From assembly GCA_015179125.1 (NCBI GenBank), contig WHVA01000079.1:124001-188000 (forward strand): a stretch of 64,000 nt of DNA, written 5' to 3'. Position numbers and translations under genes: made by a program. Positions 10,935 to 20,800 of this stretch are shown in pieces; positions within the stretch are counted from its first letter, which is position 1, and the number at the start of each line of letters is the position of its first letter. Source of the stretch: Gautieria morchelliformis. Its lineage: Eukaryota; Basidiomycota; Agaricomycetes; Gomphales; Gomphaceae. The notes below the pieces were generated by a model, which saw only the letters and a list, made by a program, of their open reading frames with translations, was not told the DNA's origin and searched no databases.

Positions 10935-12700
10935 GTTTGCTTGCCGGGATGAATTAATGATCGCCCCCGTCCTGTGCGGTATAGCGCAGCGGGGCGTATT
11001 TCATTCTGTCTGCGCGGGGTGCGGTGTCTGACCACAGTACCGCAAGGCGAGATTTTCCTGTGGCGCCTGTTGTACTCTGGTGCGCATATGGACTTGAAAT
11101 AGAGATATTGTAGCGTGGATCAACCGCTGGCCAAGGTCGATCATCTGATTGCTGGACTCGAAACAGGAGGCAGAGTCAAGTATCTGTCAAGGTCAAGCAT
11201 ATGTCAGCACGCCTCACTACGGACACCAGATCTACAGTATCAAGTGACCCTCAAACCGTCAATGCAGCCTGGTCACTCAGCTCGCCTGATGCCGCACGCA
11301 GTATCCATGTCACACCAGTGGACCCGCACTCGGGTTCGATGACATACTTGGGCGCGTCATGCCAGTGTGCACCGGTGATCATGTTCATATCTTGAATTAT
11401 ATTGATCTTCGCTGAATATTGCTTCTGATGCCTCAGGCTATCTACGCGACTAGCCGGGCCGAGCTTAATGATTCTCATGCGTCTGCACAAGTGTTCCGAG
11501 TGCCGACGAATCACGAGTCGCGAATCACGAGCCATCACGATGCTTGTCAGCTCCTGCCATTTGTGGGTGTGGCGCAGTCGATCTCAGGTCCCAGCTCGTT
11601 GCGAGGCACAGTGCACCCCGCCGCGACGCAGCCGGCAGCTGCAGGGCCCAGGGCTGCCGGCATCCGAGTGACAGTGACCGTCGGGGCGTCGGTCACAGAG
11701 ACTTTCCCACAGTCACGCTCGCGGATACACCCGTCCATCCTAACGAGATATATCAGCATCCGCATCACCCTCTCAGCCTGAGCCGCGCCCATCATTTGTC
11801 CGAAGTCGCACCGTGCCACACTGCGCGAGTCCGTTCTGAATCAAGGTCGCAGGAAAAATCCAGTCAGGCTCTAGCTTCTTGATGTATACATTCCCGACCC
11901 AATGCGGTCCACCCTCTCACACCCTCAGCACAGCGACACTTCACGGCATCTAAATGGCTGTGACGCCTGCTTCTGCTGTGGCCTTTCCTGTCCTACGATA
12001 TGGCACCTAAAGGCATATGGCTGAAGACGCCATTCGGCTGCAAGGCCAATTTGTGCCGGGCGCCGGCGCTGATGCAGTACTCCCTCTATCATATCCAGCG
12101 GCCACCGGTTTCTGCTTGCTCTGCTTCTGCCGGGAACCTGCATCTCCTGGAATGGACATAATGCATCCGCGCCAACCTATCCGCCATTGCTTTCGCTTTC
12201 ACGGCCTTTCTGATTTAGAGGTCTGGCTCAACTTCTGCTTCCCTTCTCCATGTCTCTGCGTCTGCCTCTGCTTCTCTCTTCTCCTGCACAGCACGGCACC
12301 TATACTATAGCCCCGCCTTTCTCTAGCCTTTACCCCACTGAGCCTGGCGTGGTCAAATCCATCCCAACCCGTCTCATTACTGGCTCCCGAATCCGTCGTA
12401 ATGCACCCGGCATCCAGTTCGACGTATCTCATCACAATTGTGACGTGATCCTGAACATCGCGGACGCCAATCCTCCGAGCCGCTCGCTTCGAAGACCTCC
12501 CGTGTTGATTCAATTTCGACCGCCCCCACAGCCTCTCGCTACGCACGGCTGCGCACTCTAAGCTTGTATTTCTCTGTTTTCGGCTGCGCCGAGCCTGACC
12601 TTGGTTATCCACCGTGATCGCCGAGCAAGCACTCGTATTCCCAGCGTCCAGTTTCGTAATAGTCACATAAATAAATAAAGGAATCAAACCTCATAATTAT
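10935..12700. other. Gene-poor region, no coding sequence recognised
   Basis: Several ORFs of 60-160 codons exist on both strands (for example 12199-12687 minus and 12250-12561 plus), but none shows a recognisable domain and they overlap each other. A CACGAGTCGCGAATCACGAG direct repeat occurs near 11511-11530. The T/C-rich stretch at 12180-12300 looks like a promoter or UTR rather than a gene. Confidence 0.35.
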
Positions 12701-12971
12701 TCCCAAAGCAAGACGAGCTGACTAGCGAATCAATGCAATACGTAGACTAGACTGTGACTTTAGATGTGCGTAAGATACGAGCAAGATAGCAACATGTGTG
12801 TGTGAGCAGAACAAGTCGACGAGACGAGACGAAAATGCAAACCAAAGCAAGAAAAGACGAGCATTAATCAGGCCTGCCCCACGAGGAATGCCGACTTCAA
12901 TCCAAGAAATGACTAGAATCCTATTCCTATCCTTCCATCCTTCCAATTCCATCCTTACCAATTCTGCCATA

Positions 12972-15263
12972 CTAAGCCAAAGCTCCAGGCATAGCGACCG
13001 TTTCCACGGCGGGGGGCACCTCTCCAGGGGTCAGGTTGGGGTCGGCAGCATGCGCTTTTTTGTAATTGGAAATGATGGTGGGTAGAATTGCTTTCTGTGT
13101 CGGGAGGGTGGTCAGTATGGCATCCGACCGAGGGAGTCGAGGGGATACAAGGCGAATAAGAGCCACTTACTAGAACAACAGCTCCCAAATCACCCGGATT
13201 CACGTGCAGCTGTTCGCCCAACCCGGCTACAGCCCTCCCTACATCCCCCACTAGCGGAATATTGCCTATATGCGGCAAATTCATTGCCGGAACATTGGGA
13301 AGACTCGGCATATAAAACGGCCACGTTGTCCCCCACTCAAACAGCAACAGCAACGCCCCAAAGCCTTGTCTTGCTAGGGTTATGTAGGCGAGGTAGGTGC
13401 TCGCCGCGAGGTGGGAGACTGGGCTGGAGGAGGGGAGTAGTAACTACATTGTAATTCGTGATTAGCGTGGTAGTATAAGGAAACTGAACGAGGTCATTAT
13501 CTCGCTGGCTCCGCCCACGCACCTTAGCAATATCGATATCAGTGAGCCACTCGACTCTGCTAAAATTACCCCAGCCCTTTCCCCACCGCGTGCGTCCCAT
13601 GCGCGAGATGGTGATTGGGAGAGTTCGGTCAAACGATACCCACGAATCCCCAGTGGAGTAGCTAAACAGGGCATGCAAAACGTGCGCTGCGATGGTTGCG
13701 AACTTGTGGGGGATGCCGAGGAGGGTGAGGCCGAGGGTTGTGTCGGTGGTACGGACGACGCCGGAGGCGGAGGGGTTGAAGAACGTTGGGAGCTGGTGCA
13801 CCGGAAGTGCCCGGGACAGAAGGTAATGGGCGGGGATGAGGCAGATCAGGGTAGGGGTCGGCGGTCAGGGCAGACACGAGGGTAGCAAATCAGGGCAGGA
13901 AATCAGGGATGGAAATCAGGCGTGTACATAACCCGCAAGTCAGTGACGGGTAAGCAACATGAACGGATACTCGCACCTTGCCCTTCATATCGACGGCCTT
14001 GCTGGTCATGTCCCTGACGGCCTTGACGGCGTCGAGGGAGAGGCCATTGATTGCGGTTATGTCGCCCTTTACCTCGTTCCCTAGGACCTGGAGGGCATCA
14101 AGGGCTTTGAGGCCGACGCCGAGGGGCTCGAAGCGTCCCTGGGCGGTGGAGGAGGCTGCCGAGACGACGGCGGAGAGGGCCGTAGAAGGGAGAGCGAGGG
14201 AGGAGGTTGTGAGCTGGACGGCGGAGGATGTGATGTCGAGGGTGGAGTGCGCGATAGTGGTGCCGATGGTGGCGGCGGGTGCGCCTATGGTGGCGGCGAA
14301 GTTGATGCCGGCGTGAGTGATTGCGGCGCCAGCGTCGAGGGTGGAGTGAGCGGCGGCGGCGGTGAGGTTGAGGGCAGAGGAGCCGAGAGCGCCGCCTGCG
14401 TGGGCGACGGAGGAGCCGACGTCAAAGCCGGCGTGGGCAACAGAGGAGCCGGCGTCGAGGCCTGCGTGGGCAACGGAGGAGCCAGCATTGAGGCCTGCCT
14501 GTGCAACGGAGGAGCCAGCATTGAGGCCTGCCTGTGCAACGGAGGAGCCGGCATTGAGGCCTGCCTGTGCAACGGAGGAGCCAGCATTGAGGCCTGCGTG
14601 GGCAACGGAGGAGCTGACGTCGAGGCCTGCGTGCGCGACGGAGGAAGTGACGTCCAGGCCTGCGTGGGCAGCGGATGCTCCGACGTCGAGGCCTTTCCTG
14701 GCAACGTTGCGGGGAGCGTCGAGCGCGGCTTTGGCAATGTTGGCGGGTGCGCTAAGGAAGCCGGCTAACGAGCGTGCTGGCGGTGGGACAGCGCTGCTGT
14801 CGTGTTTGACCTCGTCGTGCTTGACATTGGCGTCGGTCTCGTCGTGTTTGGCCTTGGCGTCGGTCTCGTCGTGTTTGGCCTTGGCGTCGGCCTCGTCGTG
14901 CTTGGCCTTGGCGTCACCCTCGTCGCCTTTGGCCTTGGCGTCGCGCTCGTCGCTTTTGGCCTTGGCGTCGTGCTCCTCATGCTCCTCGTCGTTCTTGACG
15001 CCGCCGTCCAGCGCACTGTGCCGCTGGTCGTCCTTGCGCTCGGTGTGCTCGCCGTGAGTAACCTCGGCGTCGTCGTTGAGGTTGCCCTCGCCTTTGTGCT
15101 CGCCATGGCGCTCAGCGTTGAACACGGCATGCTGCACGCTGCCAGCTACACCTTGGACACCGCCCGCGATGTCTCCGACGCCCCTCCCGACGCTGCCTGC
15201 GACGCCGTGGACGCCCCTGCCTACTTCGCCCAGACCGTCCTTGAATTTTCCAAATGCGTTCAT
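12972..15263 (-). CDS. 11-residue-repeat protein with charged repeats, function unknown
   Basis: Four exons: about 15263-13974, 13786-13527, 13440-13171 and 13099-12972, joined in frame at GT..AG sites. The N-terminus (MNAFGKFKDGLGEVGRGV) is a Gly-rich run with 11-residue spacing. Next is a hydrophilic tract of 9-residue AKAKHDETD-type repeats. Then come about nine copies of an 11-residue unit of the form SSVAQAGLNAG. A helical linker follows (LKALDALQVLGNEVKGDITA), then a folded-looking C-terminal part with hydrophobic stretches (LGLTLLGIPHKFATIAAHVL, LLLLFEWGTTWPFYMPSLP). It ends ETVAMPGALA. The 11-mers recall LEA-3, perilipin or synuclein amphipathic 3-11 helices that coat lipid droplets or membranes; this is analogy, not homology. 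No signal peptide. It is transcribed away from the homeodomain gene, whose ATG is 226 bases off. Confidence 0.72.
14399..14695. repeat. 33 bp coding minisatellite (11-residue repeat units)
   Basis: About nine head-to-tail copies of a 33 bp unit, seen on the plus strand as variants of GCAACGGAGGAGCCAGCATT followed by GAGGCCTGCCTGTG. Four central copies are nearly identical, while the outer copies differ in codons but keep the frame. The unit length is a multiple of three, so copy-number change would not shift the reading frame of the minus-strand gene. Confidence 0.85.
14806..14960. repeat. 27 bp coding minisatellite (charged 9-residue units)
   Basis: About five copies of a 27 bp unit, variants of GGCCTTGGCGTCGGTCTCGT on the plus strand, encode Ala/Lys/Asp/Glu/His units on the minus strand. 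Also in frame. It lies just before the 33 bp array within the same exon. Confidence 0.8.
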
Positions 15264-15489
15264 GGCGTGAGTTGCGACCCTGGTAACTGGTTACGCGTGA
15301 CAGTGACGCAGTATATCCGATAAGTGGTGTCACGCATCACGGGCGCCACCGAGGCGATCTCGTTGCCAACTCCGCTGGTATCCGGGCGCCTGTGCAGACT
15401 CTTCTCCCCTCGACCCCCACCACCGCCTGCACCTCTTGCTCCTGACCACCACCATCTCCCTTTGCCCGTCCGCCCTCCCGTCCCTGGTC
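15264..15489. promoter_or_regulatory. Shared divergent promoter region
   Basis: The 226 bases between the start codons of the minus-strand 11-mer protein and the plus-strand homeodomain gene must carry both promoters and 5' leaders. The plus-facing half is strongly pyrimidine-rich (CTTCTCCCCTCGACCCCCAC and onward), which is common before fungal start codons. No TATA box is evident. Confidence 0.5.
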
Positions 15490-18400
15490 ATGTCCATCCA
15501 CAACGCGCCGCTCCACCGTCTCTTCTCCCCTCACTCCCAGCCCTTCCTCCGCACTCCTGCCTACCACCTCGCGCCCCCACCTCCCACCTACCACAATCCC
15601 TACTACCCCTTCCCCCCCGGGTTCGACCCCTCCGTCTCCCTCGCACATCCCTACATCTACGACCCCACCCATATCAAGCACCGCCGCAGGACGACCCCGG
15701 AGCAACTCAAGATTTTGGAGGACACCTTCAGGACAGATCCCAAGCCAAATCCGACTCTCAGGAAGCAGCTCAGTCTCCAGCTGGGCATGTCCCCCAGGGT
15801 CTTGCAGGTAAGCAGCCGCTCCAGCGGCGAGCGCGCCAAGCAGCGCGCCGCGCGCTTGCCCGGAGCCCCAGTCGCTCTTGCAGACCTGAGCTGACATGCC
15901 TCTTCGTTCACAGGTCTGGTTTCAAAACAGGTGCGCGGCTCGTCCCATCTCGTTCTCTCCTGCTCTGCTCGGTCCCATTTTCTCCGCGTTTCTCATATAT
16001 CACCCGCGTTCTGGCCCTCCTCCCCTCCTCTGACCTGCCTCACTCGTTCCTGACACCTTCCTCACCTCCAGACGTATGAAAGTAAAACGCCTCGCCAAAA
16101 AACAGTCCGTTGCAGAGCAGCGCGCTGCATCCCCTGATGATGGCGATGGCGATGGCGATCATTCCCACGGGGGTGATCTTCCCCACGATCCGTTCATCCG
16201 CGATGGATCCCACCACGAACCTTCACAGTCCCTCGGGTGCGATTCATCATCTCATAGCCGCGAATCTTCCCACACCCACGTCCGCGATCAGTCCGACTCC
16301 AACACCACCACGAGCGCTAGTTCCAGCACTACTACAAGCCCATCATCGCCCTCAAAATCTCCCTCGAAATCTCCATCTACCCTCCCTGCGAACAACCTCC
16401 CAACTGCCCGTCATACGACAACAACGACGCCCGATGCCGACTCACCCGCTTCTTCCTCTCCCACTGATGTGCAGGACGCTGCGTCGTCGACCTCCACGTC
16501 CCCTAGCACCTTCCGTCCAGATCTCGCACACCGCCGCGGTTCTCTCCCCGTCTTGTCCACCTCCTCGAATTATACCTTCCTCAGCCGCGAGATGGCGCTG
16601 AGCCCTGTCGCTGCGAGCCCGCGCCACCCCACTAGCTCTCCCTTCGAGTCCCTGCCGGACCCTGCACTTTTCCGCCGCCGCTCGATGACCTCTTTGCAGC
16701 GCCTCGAGGGGCACCCCAATGCCCCACTTGTCGCGGCATTGAATGGCATGGGGATGAGTGGGATCAGTGTGGGGTTGCACCAAGGCGGGATGGATGGCAT
16801 TGGGGCTTTTTGCGACGCAGAGAACGGTGGGATGCACGCGATGGGGAGCCAAAGTCAAGGCCCCGGCTCCGACTTTATCCACGCGCCGATCGTACCGCCC
16901 TCGCTCCCCTCTCCGTTCCGGCCCTCCCCCGGGGGACGTTCTCACACCACATCCGCATCCTCAACACCTGGACACGTAGCATACCACCACCACTCGCCTT
17001 CCACACCCGCACCCGTCTCGCTTATGCCGCCGCCCCCAGGCCCACAGACAGCCCGTGCGGCGTCATTCCACGGGATTTCCAATACGACGCCGGGGCGCCT
17101 GGGCGGGATTTATTCAGGGTATGGTGGGCATGCGCATGTGCTAAATTCGTATAATCTGTTCGGGAATGGCAGCAACCAAATGTTAGGGATTAGCAATAAC
17201 AACAACGGGCATAACGGCAATGCGTTCGGCAATAACAATGCATTCGCGAATGCCAATAACAACGACGGCCAGGGCTACACGACCCTAGCTAACACCAATG
17301 CCAGCGCCGGTAACGCGACATTCCTGCACGCTCAGCCTACCTCGCAACCCAATTCCGCGCACGGGACCACAATCACATTGCCTCACGCCCACGCCCACAC
17401 CCACACCATCCCCCACCCGCCATATGCATTCCCCCCGCGCCCGCTACCGCAGCCTGGTCCGGGGCCTCTCCCTGCCGAGGGATATTCGTTTGGGAATGCG
17501 AGTGTCGATACATCTGGCGCTGGGGCCTCGGAATCTGCATCGAATGGCAGTCCGAGCGCCGAGTCTGGGAGGAATGGCTCGGGTTCGACTGGTGTGCGGG
17601 GCGTGGGCGAAGCAATGGATGATGACACGGACGCGGAGACGTCGTATACGGGGTACTCGTCGCGGTTTGGGAGTATTGCGAGTATCGCCAGTGTTGCAAG
17701 TATTCCGAGCATTACGAGTGCGAGTGGGAGTGTGAGCTCGGAGTCGGGGTGGGATGGGAGTGGTGGGAATGGGAATGGGAATGGAAACTCGAATTCGAGC
17801 GAGTGGGAGGGGCGAAGGGGGTCTTGGTAGGCCAGATTTTTGTTTTTGCATGCTGGTAACTGATGGCGATGATATGTTCGATGAATACAGGACGGGGCAA
17901 GTCGCCGACATGTTCTCCGGGCTGGACGTCGGCGACAGAAACAACGGCGACCTCCCACGCAAAGGGAGCATGCCGTACTCCGACCTCCTCACGCTTGATA
18001 CGCTAAATGCACCCGACATAGCCGTCGCGCGCAAAGCATCCATCCCGTACGACCTGGGTAGCCTCGATGCGCTGTGGGGTACGTCACCACTTGAGGGACT
18101 CGATGGGCTCGAGGGGATGGGGATGGAGCGAGATGTGGAGGTGTATGTGCAGCAGGGACATGCTCAGCAGCAGCACCGGCAGGGTCAACACGCCCAGCAA
18201 CACGATCCGCGCACCGCAAAGCGGGAGGACGTCCCACATGCATATCGCAATGAGGGGTCTGTCCCGCACGGTGCGCACGCGTATGGCGATGATGCCTCGG
18301 CCGCACACCCGCATGCATATGACGACCCTTCCGTCCCGCGGGGATACCTCGAGCACGACGCGCCTCACACTCACGCACACGGGCACGAGCCCTCGCACGG

Positions 18401-18752
18401 CTACCTCGGGCGCACACCGTACTCAATCTCGCACGCGAGTGAGTTAACGTATGCGCTCTGTGGGGGACAGGAGCAGCCACAGCCAGAGCAGCGGGAGATG
18501 CAGGGGCAGGAGATGCAGCAGCACGAGCAACGTGACACGTCACAGCAGCAGCAGCAGAGCTATTCTCCCGCGCAACATCAACAGCAGGAGCTGCACGCGC
18601 AGGCTGACGATGACATGCTCAATATGAAAATGCACGCCAACTCCCACACCTCCCACCCAAACGACTCCAGGCATGCCCACGCCCACACTCATCGCTCCCT
18701 CGAAATGCACCCCACCCACACCGGTGGAGACGGAATGTATAACACTTTCTAA
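15490..18752 (+). CDS. Homeodomain transcription factor
   Basis: Nuclear DNA-binding protein. Exons: 15490-15807, a 17-nt micro-exon 15914-15930, about 16075-17826, and 17891-18752. The homeodomain lies at about residues 58-118. It begins KHRRRTTPEQLKILEDTF and is followed by LRKQLSLQLGMSPRVLQ. The recognition helix VWFQNRRMKVKR is built from the micro-exon and its neighbours, and the conserved W, F, N and R are all present. It is a typical 60-residue domain without the three-residue TALE loop insert. The rest is low complexity: Ser/Thr/Pro, Asn, Gly, then His and Gln-rich (AQQQHRQ, QQQQQ), as in fungal activators. The intron 17827-17890 skips a stop at 17828-17830 and joins GSW to TGQVADMF. 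It could be related to the fruiting-body regulators hom1/hom2 of mushrooms, but that assignment is not proven. Confidence 0.88.
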
Positions 18753-19457
18753 AAGCAACCTCGCATGGCTAGCACTGCATGGCCGTGCCCGTTCGTCCGG
18801 CTAGGGAGGCTACACACTTTACACAACCCAGTCCTTTTCATTGTTTTCCTGCTTTCTCTGGTTTTTGCTCTCTGCTGGTTTTTCGTTTTCTGTTCGTTCG
18901 TCGTTCAGTCTTGGCCTTTACGCCCTTCGTCTTCCTTCATCTTCACACCACACCACGTTCGTGTTCCGTGATCTTATTTTCTTCTGCTTACGCTACGCCC
19001 TACACTCGCGCCCCGCACTCACTACCCTACCCTCGCTAGTGATATGCCTTCGCGCTATCCCTATTCCCTCCCTATCCACATATTCCCTATTCCCTATCAC
19101 TATTCCCGTGGTCTACGTTACACCATCCTAAATTTCTTGGCTTCCACCAACTCTTCCTTCACGTACACTCACCATCCTGCCCTGCCCTGAATGGTCCAGG
19201 AGTAGTCCCAGTCCCGTCCTTACACCCTGCATACATTGCCGTCTCTCTCATTCCTCTCTCTCTGTTTTGTTTTCGCGTTCTCTTGTCAGGCGTTCTACGA
19301 TAAACCCATTTTCACTGTGATTCGGGCGCACTCGTTCTCGTTCTCGCTTTGCGCAGGGACAGAAGGAGATGCACAGTCAAAGTACCAATGTATGTATATG
19401 TATCTGTCGTAGGGCTAATAGCAGCACGCAACGTACATAGCACAGATGTGTGAAATG
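18753..19457. other. Convergent 3' flanks of homeodomain gene and uS9m gene
   Basis: T/C-rich, with no coding sequence recognised. It likely contains the 3' UTRs and polyadenylation sites of the two converging transcripts. Three short CTATTCCCT-like repeats occur at about 19056-19106. Confidence 0.4.
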
Positions 19458-20673
19458 TTAGCGCTTGACCCAGGCGTACTGTGGGATGGAGGTGAGCGAG
19501 TGGAGAGCGGTTAGGTGTGTTCACGACGTACCCGCTTCCGAGCTTTTGCCAGGCCGGTCTTTTTACGCTCGACCATGCGGGGGTCGCGTTTCAGTAATTT
19601 AGCTGCAACACAGTCAGCATGGAACGTCAGCAGCAACACACAGCACAGCACTTGCCTCTCCTCAATATCAGCTCCACCTCTGGGACGTGCGCGACGATAT
19701 TTTTCGCGATGCCATGCGCCAGCGCGCCCGCCTGTCCCGTGGTACCGCCGCCGCGGACGAGCGCGAAAACGTTGAACGCGCCAAGGACGCCTGCGAGCGT
19801 GAGGGGGCGCACGACGCGCTGCCGGTCGATGGGGTTGGCGAAGTAGGTGGCGAGGGGGAGGTTGTTGACGAGGATGGTGGTGGTGGTGGTGGTTGCTTCC
19901 ATGGGGAGGGCGGGAACCTGGATTAGCTGGGTGAGGGGCTGCGGGGATGGCAGTGTCTGCGGGTCAGGATTAGGATTTGCCTGCTCCTGCTCCTGCGGCT
20001 GCGGCTGCTGCTCAGGTTGTGGACTTGGCGGCTGGTCTGCCTGCGACGCTTCCCCTGTCGTCGTCGTCTCCGTCGCTCTCTCTGGCGTGCGCACAGGTAT
20101 CATCCACACTCGCGCCGCGCTCTCCTTGCGCTTCCCCAGCGCATACGTCCTCCTATACTCGTCAAACAGCACCGGCTTCCTGTGCCCCTTCAGCATGTCC
20201 TTATCCGGCCTCTCAAACGGCTCCAGCACAGCGGCAATACTCTCTGCAATCCTGTCTTCCGCGCCCGCGAGCGCGATGCGGCGGAGGTCGTTGAGTTGCG
20301 CGAGGAGCACCTGCACACGGCGCTGCCGCGACGTCGTGAGCGTCGCACCGAGCTGGCGCGAGAGGTCGTCGGCGTTCTTCCATGCGAGGCGGGGCGGCGG
20401 GAGGTTGCGCTTTGCAGCGTCGGGGAAGGGAACGAGGTGTGTGGCGCGGAGGGCGCGGTCTGCGGTTTTGATGGCGTCCTCGAGGCCGCGGAGGGCGTCG
20501 TAGAAGTCGGATCGGGCGGTGTAGAAGGTGGGCGAGGTTGGGCGGGGGAGATGGGTTGAGCGAAAGGACGCGGGGTCGATGGTGTCGAGAGAAGGAGGCG
20601 GGACGAAGGGGGCGGTAGCATAAGTGCGGGCGAAGACCGCGTGTGCCATGGGTCGCAGCCGCAAAATGTTCAT
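19458..20673 (-). CDS. MRPS9: Mitochondrial small ribosomal subunit protein uS9m
   Basis: Component of the mitochondrial ribosome small subunit; its C-terminal tail reaches the decoding centre. The start MNILRLRPMAHAVFARTYAT looks like a mitochondrial targeting peptide. A fungal-type N-terminal extension follows. The S9 core begins YALGKRKESAARVWMIPV and resumes ILVNNLPLATYF, then TGQAGALAHGIAKNIV. After an intron (about 19654-19604) comes LLKRDPRMVERKKTGLAKAR. A second intron leads to YAWVKR-stop, the expected basic C-terminus. Between the first two core strands sits a Thr/Gln/Pro-rich insertion of roughly 70 residues (about 20090-19880), unusual for this protein. The ATG at 20673 was preferred because it starts the targeting peptide. 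The gene is divergent from COY1, 127 bases away. Confidence 0.9.
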
Positions 20674-20800
20674 TGTCGTCGACTTGGGCGACGAGCTAGA
20701 CGTCGAGCAAGGCAGCTGCAGCAAAAAAGAGAGAAATATAACTGACTTCGGACTTGTTGCAACTGGCGCACGTCACAGGCGCCTAAGGCCAACGACTGCC
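20674..20800. promoter_or_regulatory. 127-base divergent promoter, uS9m and COY1
   Basis: Only 127 bases separate the two start codons, so the promoters must overlap or be shared. The sequence includes AAAAAAGAGAGAAATATAAC and two CGCCTAAGGCC/GGCGCACGTC-like GC stretches. No transcription start can be assigned. Confidence 0.5.

Noticed and set aside
12199..12687. 162-codon minus-strand ORF, and the 103-codon plus ORF overlapping it
   Set aside because: Neither has a recognisable domain, both lie in a region without supporting splice structure, and composition is not clearly coding.
14247..15057. Long plus-strand ORFs (173 and 231 codons) opposite the 11-mer repeat protein
   Set aside because: They are antisense shadows of in-frame minisatellites, whose multiple-of-three periods keep all frames open. 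The minus-strand reading has sensible introns and a start codon.
15490..18752. Homeodomain gene as a mating-type (HD1/HD2) locus
   Set aside because: There is no divergent partner homeodomain gene, and the neighbours are not the usual mating-locus flank (such as the mitochondrial intermediate peptidase gene). The neighbour is the 11-mer repeat protein.
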